In this document: positions 46,451 through 54,816 of the stretch, in pieces
Numbering within the stretch: the stretch's first letter is position 1
How the letters are laid out: each line of letters opens with the position of its first letter
Assembly (NCBI GenBank): GCA_030833445.1
Contig: JAURHD010000009.1
Span: forward strand, 80,225-144,224
Source: Cephaloticoccus sp.
GTDB taxonomy: Bacteria > Verrucomicrobiota > Verrucomicrobiia > Opitutales > Opitutaceae
Length of the DNA stretch: 64,000 bases
Direction of reading: 5' to 3'
Translations under genes and position numbers: made by a program
Notes under the pieces: model-generated
What the model was told of the DNA's origin: nothing
Seen by the model: only the letters and a program-made list of their open reading frames with translations
Database searches by the model: none

Positions 46451-46465
46451 TTAGAATTATTCTAG
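46451..46465. promoter_or_regulatory. PerR/Fur-box-like operator
   Basis: TTAGAATTATTCTAG contains the perfect 6-1-6 inverted repeat TAGAAT-T-ATTCTA. It matches 12 of 15 positions of the known PerR box (TTATAATNATTATAA). It lies 47 bp upstream of the regulator gene and 130 bp from the divergent hypothetical gene, so it could control the suf operon by autoregulation. Confidence 0.6.
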
Positions 46466-46597
46466 ATAGCTAACCTCGATATATCATAACTACTTGGAAT
46501 TTAATGACTAAAATGTTCTCAGTTATAATCGAGTGTGTTGAAGTCTGTGTCATCACTCCAGCGATCACTCGGGCTAAATGGGAGAATATCGGGTTAA

Positions 46598-47074
46598 ATG
46601 CCCCCGAAAATCACAATTTTCTGGTTCGATGGTCTAGCATGGGGCAGACCTGCCGACATGCACCTTGAAGACGCCCGCACTACCATTATCTCTTCTGTCG
46701 GCCGGATGAATGCACTTTTTCAGGCTACGGTATTTGATGAATGGGTGCTGGTTCGTTTGAGCAGCGAACAGGGGGCCATTTTGGCGTATCAGGGCCCTCG
46801 GGCAGATAGCTATAAGGCAGAGTTTTTGAAGGACTTGGCCCCGTTGAGGACGGAATTGGGCCAGGAGCGGCTGGAAATTGGGGGTTTCGCCTTTGTCGGG
46901 CAGGCCCGTGGCACGCATTTCGATGCCTGCATTCGTTTGGGCAAAAGCAGCTACCTGTTTTGCAATCACACGCAAAAAACGATGGACGAAATTCGTCAAA
47001 GTCCCCGCTGGATCACCGCGCAAAAACCGTTCGTCGAATTGAGTAACCTTTTCGTGACTGATCCGCTGGAATAG
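46598..47074 (+). CDS. Hypothetical protein divergent from the suf operon
   Basis: 158 residues, cytoplasmic, no recognised domain. It opens MPPKITIFWFDGLAWGRPAD and looks like a compact alpha/beta protein; KSSYLFCNHTQKTMDEIRQS near 118 and two prominent Trp-Phe motifs are visible. It is transcribed away from the suf regulator with 193 bp between start codons and may share its control region. Function not assigned. Confidence 0.6.
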   Translation: MPPKITIFWFDGLAWGRPADMHLEDARTTIISSVGRMNALFQATVFDEWVLVRLSSEQGAILAYQGPRADSYKAEFLKDLAPLRTELGQERLEIGGFAFVGQARGTHFDACIRLGKSSYLFCNHTQKTMDEIRQSPRWITAQKPFVELSNLFVTDPLE

Positions 47075-47077
47075 AGG

Positions 47078-48082
47078 TTAGCCAAGCAGTCCCTGCCAGA
47101 CAAACCAACCGTAGGCGGCCGTGATGATCCCACCGGCCCAACGCGGAAGCCCACCGGTTATCAGCAACAGGATCGCGTGAAATCCAATCACCCCGAATAA
47201 CAGCAGCATACTGGTTTCAAACAAGGGTGGCAGGGACATCGGCTGAAACAGGACGAAAATGCCCAGGCAGAGGGGAATGCAGATATGCCCATCCCCAACT
47301 TGCGAGGTGTAGACTACATCGGCCCGTCGTTTCCAACCCCAGTAGAGAGCGAGGATCGCATTCGGCAGGACCATCAGCCAGCCGGTCAGCCAGCCAAGAT
47401 TGGTGGCACTGACAAATCCGCTCTGACGTTGGGTGAGCCAGTTCACCAGCCAGTCGATACTCTCATAAAGACCCCAGGCGCAGATTAGCACAATGGCACA
47501 ATCCACATAAAACATCGGACGGTAGGAAACTCGCTGCCGCACGTTGTGCTTCATGACGTCAAACACTTGAAAGCACTGCCAAAACAAAAATACCCCGATT
47601 AGGATCAGCCCGTCACTGCGGTTGAGCACTCCATCCTGGCCCAAAGCCCATACGGCCCCGTTGAAAAAGAGCACGGCGGTCATAGTGAGCATGAGCGACA
47701 ACCGATTCAGTCGACTCTCGGTGGCCGCCTTGCCGGGACGGGTGGATTTGCGCGATTTTCCGGCAGAACTCGGAATCACCATCAAGCCCCATATCAGCGC
47801 CGGTAGTCCAAGCAGCAAAGTCAGGTTCGTCACATTATTTACGAGGCAATTGATCAACACCTCATGGCCCGAATCCTTTTGCGAAACCATGAGACTGACG
47901 AAGATCAAATTACCTAAACCTGAGCAATAGGGCACGATCAGGGTGCCCAGAGCCGTCCCTTCCAAACCATGATCGAGCATGGCCTCGAGCCGCCACATCA
48001 TCAACAAGGAGAATCCCAGAAATACGCCAAGGTAGGTCCAGGGATTGGATAGGCCAATGGAGACTAAAAATTCCGGGATCAC
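47078..48082 (-). CDS. Putative cation/calcium antiporter-like membrane protein
   Basis: 334 residues with about ten hydrophobic segments. Two alpha-repeat-like motifs resemble CaCA family exchangers: CSGLGNLIFVSLMVSQKD near 53 and NCLVNNVTNLTLLLGLPAL near 78; a second half near 225-330 has similar helices. The usual acidic GN-GS-N residues are partly replaced, so transport of Ca2+ with Na+ or H+ is a guess. No signal peptide; the N terminus is itself a helix. It converges with the hypothetical gene at 46598 (3 bp gap). Confidence 0.6.
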   Translation of the reverse strand: MIPEFLVSIGLSNPWTYLGVFLGFSLLMMWRLEAMLDHGLEGTALGTLIVPYCSGLGNLIFVSLMVSQKDSGHEVLINCLVNNVTNLTLLLGLPALIWGLMVIPSSAGKSRKSTRPGKAATESRLNRLSLMLTMTAVLFFNGAVWALGQDGVLNRSDGLILIGVFLFWQCFQVFDVMKHNVRQRVSYRPMFYVDCAIVLICAWGLYESIDWLVNWLTQRQSGFVSATNLGWLTGWLMVLPNAILALYWGWKRRADVVYTSQVGDGHICIPLCLGIFVLFQPMSLPPLFETSMLLLFGVIGFHAILLLITGGLPRWAGGIITAAYGWFVWQGLLG

Positions 48083-48136
48083 GCTTCTGCTTGGCCGGAA
48101 ACTCCCGGGGTGTAAATCCGCACGTCCATGACCGAT

Positions 48137-48673
48137 TCAAATGGAGATCCAGCACCAATGCCAAGGTTCGTAGACAATGCCGTGGGGATTATTTCGCGGA
48201 AATGAAAGATGAAATCCGTAAGATGCCGCGTGTTTTGCAAGCCATGAAAATGCAGCGGTTCGCTCGAAACTTTCCTCTAGGGGTGGCTGGTTTGGTATGC
48301 CGAGATCGATGGCCCGACCGGTATGGTGTTCACTGTAACCCGGGGCGGCGATTATTGAGAGAACCTGTTCAATTGCCGCGCCGGATTGGAGTTTGTTACG
48401 GATCAGTTCAACCTGACGGGCCACGCTGCGAAATCCGGACAATGGCGTGATGGTGATGCCTTCGCCATGCGCGGCAACTTGCATTCGTGTCCATGCCGCT
48501 GAAGCTTGTTCGATCAACTGAATGGGTTTACCTGCCGAATTCTCGGCAATGGTGACCATGGCTTGCGATTCGGCTTCTGCGTGCAGTCTGAGACCGCGGG
48601 ACTTGGCGTAATCAGCCGGGATCCCCAACTCACGATGGATTGTGGCTATCTGGTCAGGGTAGTCCGCATGCAT
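48137..48673 (-). CDS. M15-family D-alanyl-D-alanine carboxypeptidase-like protein
   Basis: 178 residues. The VanY/M15B zinc motif is SEHHTGRAID (Ser114-Asp123) with ligands His116 and Asp123, and the C-terminal EPWHW gives Glu169 and His171. SGFRSVARQ (79-87) is the substrate-contact segment. It would remove terminal D-Ala from peptidoglycan peptides or their precursors. No signal peptide is visible, so the location is unclear; a longer start was not found. Confidence 0.88.
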   Translation of the reverse strand: MHADYPDQIATIHRELGIPADYAKSRGLRLHAEAESQAMVTIAENSAGKPIQLIEQASAAWTRMQVAAHGEGITITPLSGFRSVARQVELIRNKLQSGAAIEQVLSIIAAPGYSEHHTGRAIDLGIPNQPPLEESFERTAAFSWLAKHAASYGFHLSFPRNNPHGIVYEPWHWCWISI

Positions 48674-48694
48674 ATCTATCGCGGGCCGGGATCA

Positions 48695-49663
48695 TCAGGC
48701 CGGCGAGAAATCCTTGGTGTGCAGCTGTCGCGCCGCGTCGAGCTCAGCGGCAGAATAAGGAGCCGCAGTTGAGGCGGTGGCGCAGTCGAGGATTTCGGCG
48801 AGTTTGCGCGAACCCGAAAGCACGGTGGAGATGTGCGGATTATCGATCACCCAGCGCATGGCGGCGGCGGCGAGAGATTTGATTTCACCACGCACCAGAA
48901 TTTCTTTGTAGGCGTCGGCCAGTCTGACCCGCTCCACAATTTCCTCGCGGGAATAGCGTGAATTAAGCGAACCGGCTGGGAAGACGATGTCCTTGGTGAA
49001 CACCCCGGCAAGGAACCCATTGGCCAGTGATTCGCGAGCGACGATACCAATGCCTTTTTCACCGAGATGTTTGATGATGGGTTCCCACTCGCGATAGGTT
49101 AAACTGTAGGCGATCTGGGCGACGTCGATGCGCCCCGTGTCGGCCCAGGACTTGGTCATATCAGCGGTGTCCTGGATGAATCCGCAGGAGAGACCGATGA
49201 AGCGCACTTTGCCACTGGACTTGAGTTTATCCAACGCAGTCCAGACGTCATCCTTGATCTTGTCCGGGTGGGTGGGTGAGTGGAAAAAAAGCACATCCAG
49301 CCAGTCCGTGCCGAGACGTTGCAGACTTTGTTCGACGGACCAAGTGACGGTTTCCCCATCGAATAGTTCGTTGGTGTGCACGCGGGAATGATAGCGGCCG
49401 AATTTCGTGGCGATGGTCACCTGGTCGCGATCGGCGCCGAGGCCCGCCCCGAGCACTTGCTCCGCGATGCCATCGGCTTCCTTGGTGCCGTAGAGCGGGG
49501 CCGTGTCGAAAAAATTGATGCCGGCATCGAGGGCGCCGCGGATGGCGCGATGGGCATCGGAAGAATCCACCGAACCGTAAATGGACGGCGAACCGAAGGC
49601 CCAAGTGCCGAGGCTGACTTCGCTGACGGATAGGCCGGTGCGGCCGAGTTGACGGTAATTCAT
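48695..49663 (-). CDS. Aldo/keto reductase
   Basis: 322 residues from the ATG at 49663; an extended frame upstream is out of family pattern. The AKR (beta/alpha)8 barrel opens with MNYRQLGRTGLSVSEVSLGT; catalytic tetrad residues lie in DAGINFFDTAPLYG (Asp, Tyr), TKFGRYH (Lys) and DVLFFHSPTHP (His). The C-terminal helix LAAAAMRWVIDNPHISTVLSG is the NADP-binding region. Close to L-galactose/L-fucose dehydrogenase-type AKRs. The start follows the creatininase-family stop by 1 bp, so the two are an operon, probably handling one sugar-derived substrate. Confidence 0.92.
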   Translation of the reverse strand: MNYRQLGRTGLSVSEVSLGTWAFGSPSIYGSVDSSDAHRAIRGALDAGINFFDTAPLYGTKEADGIAEQVLGAGLGADRDQVTIATKFGRYHSRVHTNELFDGETVTWSVEQSLQRLGTDWLDVLFFHSPTHPDKIKDDVWTALDKLKSSGKVRFIGLSCGFIQDTADMTKSWADTGRIDVAQIAYSLTYREWEPIIKHLGEKGIGIVARESLANGFLAGVFTKDIVFPAGSLNSRYSREEIVERVRLADAYKEILVRGEIKSLAAAAMRWVIDNPHISTVLSGSRKLAEILDCATASTAAPYSAAELDAARQLHTKDFSPA

Positions 49664-49664
49664 A

Positions 49665-50381
49665 TCAGAATTTCTGCAGGGTTTCGAAAATGAGTTTTTG
49701 AGCGGAGGCCACAAAGGCGGCGGTATACTGCGCGCCTTTTTCGGCGGATGAATCCCGCGGGTCCGGACCCCAGACGGCATCGACTTCCAGCGTTGGCACG
49801 CGGTCTTTGGGTAATCTGGTCAAATTCACACAGTCAGGATCCGTGTGCATCAAGAAGGAAACTTCACCCAAAGCGGCGTGGTTCACGATTACGATCTCCT
49901 TGGCAATCAAGTCCGTCTCGGACGTCGCGATGATATGCGTGTCGGACTGGCTGGAATTAAATTTATGCGCCTCGTCTTTGATGATGTCGTAATGGGGCTG
50001 GCCAACATGCCCGCAGAGCGTGAAGACCACGCGGAATTTTTCATCGGCCAACTGAGCGAAATGTTCTCGCGCCAACACGCGGAGGGTGTCCTCACTAAAA
50101 TTCAGAGAGTGGCGCTTATGCACCAGACCGGGGGCATACTTGATCGTGTTGGCAGCGATGTAAACGGCGGGTAGGACCAAACCACCCGAGACCTTGGCCA
50201 ATTCCACGCAAAGTCCATGGGCTTTGAGACCGTCGAGTCCCACGGCGGCGTGTTCGCCGTGGTATTCGAGGGCACCCCAAGGCAAATAGGCGATAGGGTG
50301 GGCGGCAAAAATGGATTCGATTTCAGCGGGCATCAGCCGCTCATAGCGACCCCAGAGTGGAGGTTGGGAATGTGGGGGCAT
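49665..50381 (-). CDS. Creatininase-family amidohydrolase
   Basis: 238 residues. Metal-binding segments of the family: LPWGALEYHGEHAAVGLDG (about 33-51) with Glu and His ligands, and CGHVGQPHYDI (123-133), where classic members have NGHGGN. The change of the second motif suggests an altered metal site or substrate. Family members hydrolyse creatinine or ring-opened amides such as in sugar lactam or mycofactocin chemistry. It shares an operon with the following AKR gene (1 bp gap). Confidence 0.83.
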   Translation of the reverse strand: MPPHSQPPLWGRYERLMPAEIESIFAAHPIAYLPWGALEYHGEHAAVGLDGLKAHGLCVELAKVSGGLVLPAVYIAANTIKYAPGLVHKRHSLNFSEDTLRVLAREHFAQLADEKFRVVFTLCGHVGQPHYDIIKDEAHKFNSSQSDTHIIATSETDLIAKEIVIVNHAALGEVSFLMHTDPDCVNLTRLPKDRVPTLEVDAVWGPDPRDSSAEKGAQYTAAFVASAQKLIFETLQKF

Positions 50382-50549
50382 ATGTCTTCCAACATGGTGG
50401 GCTGACTCATGTCGCCAAGGCTATTGTGGCCAAATTGTTTCAATAAAATTCGATCCCGCCATTGCCATCGCCCCGGGGTTTCCGTTGACTGCAACTGGAA
50501 GTGAATCCGCCGGATTCACACCAGTGTTAAACCCTAAATCTAAATAAAT

Positions 50550-50993
50550 ATGGCAACGTTTGTTCCTCTTATCAGTTCCGGCACAGCCGGTCCCCTCGGT
50601 GTGCTTCATCTGCCCCGCATGTGGCTCAAAATCTCCCTTGAGGCCCGTGGCAAGCTCGACTCCCGTTATCCCGGTGCCGGCCAAGGCTATGATCAAATGA
50701 CGATCAGTGCCCTCGGTCTCAATCGGGACGCCGTCATCGCGTTCATCAAGGATAGCAAGCCCAGTTACCCACAGTTTGAGGCTTGGGTCAAAAAGCAGCC
50801 GGGAGTCAAACTCGATGCGGCCTCGATCAAGGCGCACAACGATTCCGTGCTCGGTTACAACCACGACGACGAGACCCGCAAAGGTATCCTGAGCAACAAT
50901 GGCCTCGCCGATGACGGCAGCGCCGTGAAGGATGCCGTTCGGTTGAACGACCTCGACAGCTGGCAGGAATTCCACGCCGATGAGCTCGCCTGA
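50550..50993 (+). CDS. DUF5069-like protein
   Basis: 147 residues, cytoplasmic. It contains VLHLPRMWLKISLEARGKL (about 17-36), GQGYDQMTISALGLNRDAV, and YPQFEAWVKKQPG, patterns I associate with DUF5069 proteins of Verrucomicrobiota and Planctomycetes. No function is known. It stands alone: the upstream gene diverges and a bidirectional terminator follows 21 bp after the stop. Confidence 0.6.
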   Translation: MATFVPLISSGTAGPLGVLHLPRMWLKISLEARGKLDSRYPGAGQGYDQMTISALGLNRDAVIAFIKDSKPSYPQFEAWVKKQPGVKLDAASIKAHNDSVLGYNHDDETRKGILSNNGLADDGSAVKDAVRLNDLDSWQEFHADELA

Positions 50994-51014
50994 GTTCCAG
51001 TTGTCTCAACAAAC

Positions 51015-51048
51015 AAAACGCCGCCCACGAGTGTGAGGCGGCGTTTTT
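51015..51048. terminator. Bidirectional intrinsic terminator
   Basis: AAAACGCCGCC pairs with GGCGGCGTTTTT around an 11-base loop: an 11-bp stem with T run on plus and A run before it. It ends the DUF5069-like gene and the convergent trxB. Confidence 0.93.
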
Positions 51049-51066
51049 GTTTTCAGGCTATGTAGC

Positions 51067-52011
51067 TTAACCGCCGTGCTCGGCCAGCCAGCGCTCGGCC
51101 TCGATGGCTGCTTGGCAGCCCATACCTGCGGCAGTGATGGCCTGACGATAGATGTGGTCCGAGCAATCACCCGCGACATAAACGCCGGGGATGTTGGTCA
51201 ACACTTGGGAGCCGGGTTGGGGTTTAAAGTAGCCGCCTTCATCCACCTCGAGTGGTGGCGCAAATGGACCCGTGTTCGGGATGTGGCCGATGGCGACGAA
51301 GATACCTTTTACTGGCAGCACGCTTTCGGCCCCGGTTTTGACGTTCTTCACCTTTAGGCCGCTGACTGATCCTTCCGGCACGCCAACGACCTCGACTGGA
51401 ATGGTATCCCAGACCATCTCGATCTTTTCGTGGTTGATGGCGCGGTCGGCCATGATCTTGGAGGCACGCAATTCATCGCGACGGTGCACGAGGTAAACCT
51501 TGCTGGCGAAACGTGTGAGGAAGAGAGCCTCTTCGGCGGCACTGTCGCCTCCTCCGAGCACCGCCACTTCCATCTTGCGATAGAATGCGCCGTCACAGGT
51601 CGCACAAGTGGTTACGCCCTTGCCGCCGTAGAGTTCCTTTTCACCGGGGATGCCGGTCATGCGCGGTGAAGCGCCGGTGGCGATGATCACGGTCTTGGCC
51701 AGAATGGTGCGTTCGCCGAGCACGAGTTTGCGCGGCATCGAGCTAAAATCGACCGAGGTCACCAAGGCCTGTTCGAAACGTGTGCCGAACTTGGTCGCCT
51801 GCTCCCGCATGTTTTGGGTCAGCTGAAAACCATCCACGCCTTCCGGGAAACCAGGGAAGTTTTCCACCTCGCTGGTGGTGGTAAGTTGGCCCCCGGGGAG
51901 GGGACCTTCAAGGACGAGCGGATTGAGACTGGCCCGGGCGGAATAAATGGCAGCGGTCAGACCGGCGCAGCCGGTGCCGATGATTACGACGTTTTCAACG
52001 GTGTTGGACAT
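51067..52011 (-). CDS. trxB: Thioredoxin-disulfide reductase
   Basis: 314 residues, the usual length. FAD site [18 protein letters not shown] (10-27), redox pair Cys136-x-x-Cys139 in [16 protein letters not shown]-binding [17 protein letters not shown], and the C-terminal FAD contact [20 protein letters not shown]. It keeps thioredoxin reduced with NADPH. One small difference is GTGCAGL where many have GSGPAGL. Confidence 0.96.
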   Translation of the reverse strand: MSNTVENVVIIGTGCAGLTAAIYSARASLNPLVLEGPLPGGQLTTTSEVENFPGFPEGVDGFQLTQNMREQATKFGTRFEQALVTSVDFSSMPRKLVLGERTILAKTVIIATGASPRMTGIPGEKELYGGKGVTTCATCDGAFYRKMEVAVLGGGDSAAEEALFLTRFASKVYLVHRRDELRASKIMADRAINHEKIEMVWDTIPVEVVGVPEGSVSGLKVKNVKTGAESVLPVKGIFVAIGHIPNTGPFAPPLEVDEGGYFKPQPGSQVLTNIPGVYVAGDCSDHIYRQAITAAGMGCQAAIEAERWLAEHGG

Positions 52012-52112
52012 GTTACGAAGGATAAGATTTCAGCCGTAACATAGCACACTTGGGAAGGGGAAAGTGCCCGCTTGGTGGAATTTTGTCCCAAACGGGGTCT
52101 GTCGGGTGCGTT

Positions 52113-53018
52113 TCAGCGTCGTCCCGGCGGACCTCGGCGCTGGGCAAAACTGGGATCTGGTGTCCCCCTAAACATCCGGGGAATGAAGGGAAAGTCTTCG
52201 GTCAGCACGTAGTAATAAGTGCCGGTGGAGAACTCCGGGGTTATACCGTAGCGCCCGCTGCATTCATCGAGGTCTCCGCTGCCGGCCACATAATCGAAAT
52301 CCTCCACAAAGATGCCGTCATATTGCCCGCCTGGCTGTCCTCCAGTCGTTGGGCGGGAGCCGGGTTTGAGTTGGTAGCTGGATTTTAGTCGAACCACTTC
52401 ACTTTGAGGATCGCTGGGTTTGGCATAACCCCAGACTGCATAAATTGGGAATCCATCTGCCGCCCAGCCAACCAAGGTCATCACTTTTTCGCCGTTGGAC
52501 TTCTCTGCCAAAAGTGCGACCGGGATGCCGTGATAATGATAAGCTCCGTTGGGTTGCACATGGGCGTTGTTGGTATCCAAACCGAGCGAAAAGGCGCCGC
52601 CCTTGGCATCATAATGCCAGTCAGACTCCCGGTCATTGTGCCAATATTCCGCGGTGCCGGGATCGAACAGCACGCCGTTCACACAGATACCAAACGGCTG
52701 GCGAACCAGCGGGGTTCGCTCGCTATGGGCGACTGGATGCAGGGGCACGGAAAAGCGATACTGCTGGGCCCGAATAGCGTTGGGGTTGTCGCGATTGGGG
52801 AATTGTCCGGTCAGATGTTCGGGGAGTCCGTTGGCGATTATGATACGCCGATCATTCTCAATGGTGATTCTCACTTCATTTTTGCCCACCGGTGCCTCGG
52901 TGGAGGGCACGGGTGTGACCATCCCGGCTTGGGTGGCGTTGTGATTGGGGTGCGCGTGCAGGACGACGATTTGGGCGCACACGCACAGTGCGCCGGCAAG
53001 TTGCTGGAGGGTTCGCAT
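52113..53018 (-). CDS. Secreted YHYH-domain protein
   Basis: 301 residues with a signal peptide (cleavage near HAHP, residue 22). The YHYH core covers about 60-260: ICVNGVLFDPGTAEYWHNDR, WHYDAKGGAFSLGLD, PNGAYHYHGIP, and VGWAADGFPIYAVWGY, then DLDECSGRYGITPEFSTGTYYYVLTEDFP. The family's role is not established, but the His/Asp pattern suggests metal binding in the periplasm. It is a single gene, downstream of the hybrid kinase on the same strand. Confidence 0.85.
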   Translation of the reverse strand: MRTLQQLAGALCVCAQIVVLHAHPNHNATQAGMVTPVPSTEAPVGKNEVRITIENDRRIIIANGLPEHLTGQFPNRDNPNAIRAQQYRFSVPLHPVAHSERTPLVRQPFGICVNGVLFDPGTAEYWHNDRESDWHYDAKGGAFSLGLDTNNAHVQPNGAYHYHGIPVALLAEKSNGEKVMTLVGWAADGFPIYAVWGYAKPSDPQSEVVRLKSSYQLKPGSRPTTGGQPGGQYDGIFVEDFDYVAGSGDLDECSGRYGITPEFSTGTYYYVLTEDFPFIPRMFRGTPDPSFAQRRGPPGRR

Positions 53019-53075
53019 GATCCTATGACGCCGAATCCCGAGAGAAATTACAAATGGATGAACATTGATCCCGCC

Positions 53076-54731
53076 TTATCCGATCAACTGTTCCCTTTTG
53101 GGAATAAGCTCATCGAGTTGGCTTGAGATCATGCGCAGGAGTTCATCAAAGGAAAATGGCTTTTCCAGGCAAGGCAGCCCCGTGGTGGTCAAGTGAGCCT
53201 TCACTCGTGGTTGCATCAGATATCCGCTCATGAAAATAAAACGCTGCTTGTAGCGGGGGTATCGCTTGGTAGCGGCATCGTAAAACTCGAGTCCATCCAT
53301 TTCGGGCATGCGGATATCACTCAGGATGAGGTCAAATTTTTCACGGGATAGCAGTTCAAGTGCGGTCCGGGCACTGGTGGAACAGCGCACTTCGATTTGT
53401 TTTTTCCGGAGAAAAGCGGCGAATGCCTCGGTAATGTGGGCTTCGTCATCGACGATCAAAATGCTACTGCCCGGGATATCTGAGGTGGTTATGTTGGCAA
53501 ACGGTGGCGTGCTGTCCGGCAGGAGTTGGACTGGATTGGGCACCGGAAATTGAAGGGTGAAAACGGTGCCTTCATGGGATGAACTGTTCATCGTGATATC
53601 TCCCTCGTGCGCGGACATGATCGTGTGGCAGATCGACAGACCCAGCCCCGTGCCTTCCCCGGGGCTCTTGGTGGTGAAAAACGGATCGAAAATGCGCGAC
53701 TGGATTTTGAAGGGAATGCCGGATCCATTATCCTTGATCCGGATTTGCACTCCGTCGATTTCGCGACTCAAGGTTACGTCGATCTGCCCGTTGTTCCGAT
53801 CCTTGGCCATGGCCTGCTCGGCATTGGTGATCACGTTGTGCAGCACTTGGGTGATTTGCTGTGAGCAAACATAGACCATGCACGTGTCGGCCGGACGATG
53901 CACCTGCAGCTTCACGTTGCTCTGGCGGAGTTGATAACGCTTCAAGCCTGCCGTTTTCTGCACCAACTGGTAGGCGTCCACCATTTCACGCGCCCCGGTA
54001 TCCTTGCGGGAAAAATCCAACAACCCGCGAACCAGTCCGGCCGCCCGTTGTGCTTCCGAAGCGATGACGCCGGCAGTGTAACAGTCCTGCTTGCTGAGCC
54101 CCGGGGCGTTGCTGAGCAAACTGCTGAAGCCCAGAATTGCGGTCAGTGGGTTGTTGATTTCGTGGGCAATACCGGCGAGCGCTTCGCCCAATGAGGCCAA
54201 TTTTTCCGACTGCACCAGCTTCCGATAAAGCCGCTCCTGGTCGGAAATTTCCATCTGCAGCGTGATGGCCGACGACGCGAGTTCGGCAAATACGATCAGC
54301 AGTTCCAAGGTCTGATGGTCAAAGGCGTCCGGATTGGCGCCGTCGATATTGATCACTCCCCAGACTTGCTCCTTCACCATGACCGGCACGACCAGTTCAC
54401 TACGCACGTAACTGAACAAGGCGTAGTAATCGGGATCCTTGCTGTTATCGGTGCAGAGGAGGGGACGGCCGTGTTCAGCCGTCTTACCGGTGAGGCCTTG
54501 GCCGATCTGCAACTGGCAAAGCTTGGTTTGGGTCGACCAATCAGAACCGAACACATTCGAAATGGTCAGGCGCCGGGCTTCGTGATCCACGAGAACGAAC
54601 GAGCCGTGTGCGGCCTTGGCCAAATCGCAGGCCTTCTCCAAAATTAGATACAATACATCATCGATGCTCTGTTTATTACGGATGGCCTTGAGGACCTCAT
54701 CAATGGCAGGAAGCAGTCCGGATTGTGACAT
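53076..54731 (-). CDS. Cytoplasmic hybrid sensor histidine kinase: GAF, HisKA, HATPase, REC
   Basis: 551 residues, no membrane helix. An N-terminal GAF domain (about 10-165), HisKA with phospho-His190 in AGIAHEINNPLTAILGFSS, HATPase_c (about 285-400; N box ITNAEQAMA, G boxes DNGSGIPF and GEGTGLGLS), and a C-terminal receiver (about 422-545) with Asp472 in LILSDIRMPEMDG and Lys in CLEKPFS. The GAF may sense a small ligand or redox state. No response regulator gene is next to it, so its output partner is unknown. Confidence 0.95.
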   Translation of the reverse strand: MSQSGLLPAIDEVLKAIRNKQSIDDVLYLILEKACDLAKAAHGSFVLVDHEARRLTISNVFGSDWSTQTKLCQLQIGQGLTGKTAEHGRPLLCTDNSKDPDYYALFSYVRSELVVPVMVKEQVWGVINIDGANPDAFDHQTLELLIVFAELASSAITLQMEISDQERLYRKLVQSEKLASLGEALAGIAHEINNPLTAILGFSSLLSNAPGLSKQDCYTAGVIASEAQRAAGLVRGLLDFSRKDTGAREMVDAYQLVQKTAGLKRYQLRQSNVKLQVHRPADTCMVYVCSQQITQVLHNVITNAEQAMAKDRNNGQIDVTLSREIDGVQIRIKDNGSGIPFKIQSRIFDPFFTTKSPGEGTGLGLSICHTIMSAHEGDITMNSSSHEGTVFTLQFPVPNPVQLLPDSTPPFANITTSDIPGSSILIVDDEAHITEAFAAFLRKKQIEVRCSTSARTALELLSREKFDLILSDIRMPEMDGLEFYDAATKRYPRYKQRFIFMSGYLMQPRVKAHLTTTGLPCLEKPFSFDELLRMISSQLDELIPKREQLIG

Positions 54732-54816
54732 GGGGCTGCCGTAACCTTAGCATCCTCGGTGCCAGTTCATGAAATTCCCGAAGGGGTTCTTTTCCAGCCC
54801 CGGCAACCGAAAGGAT

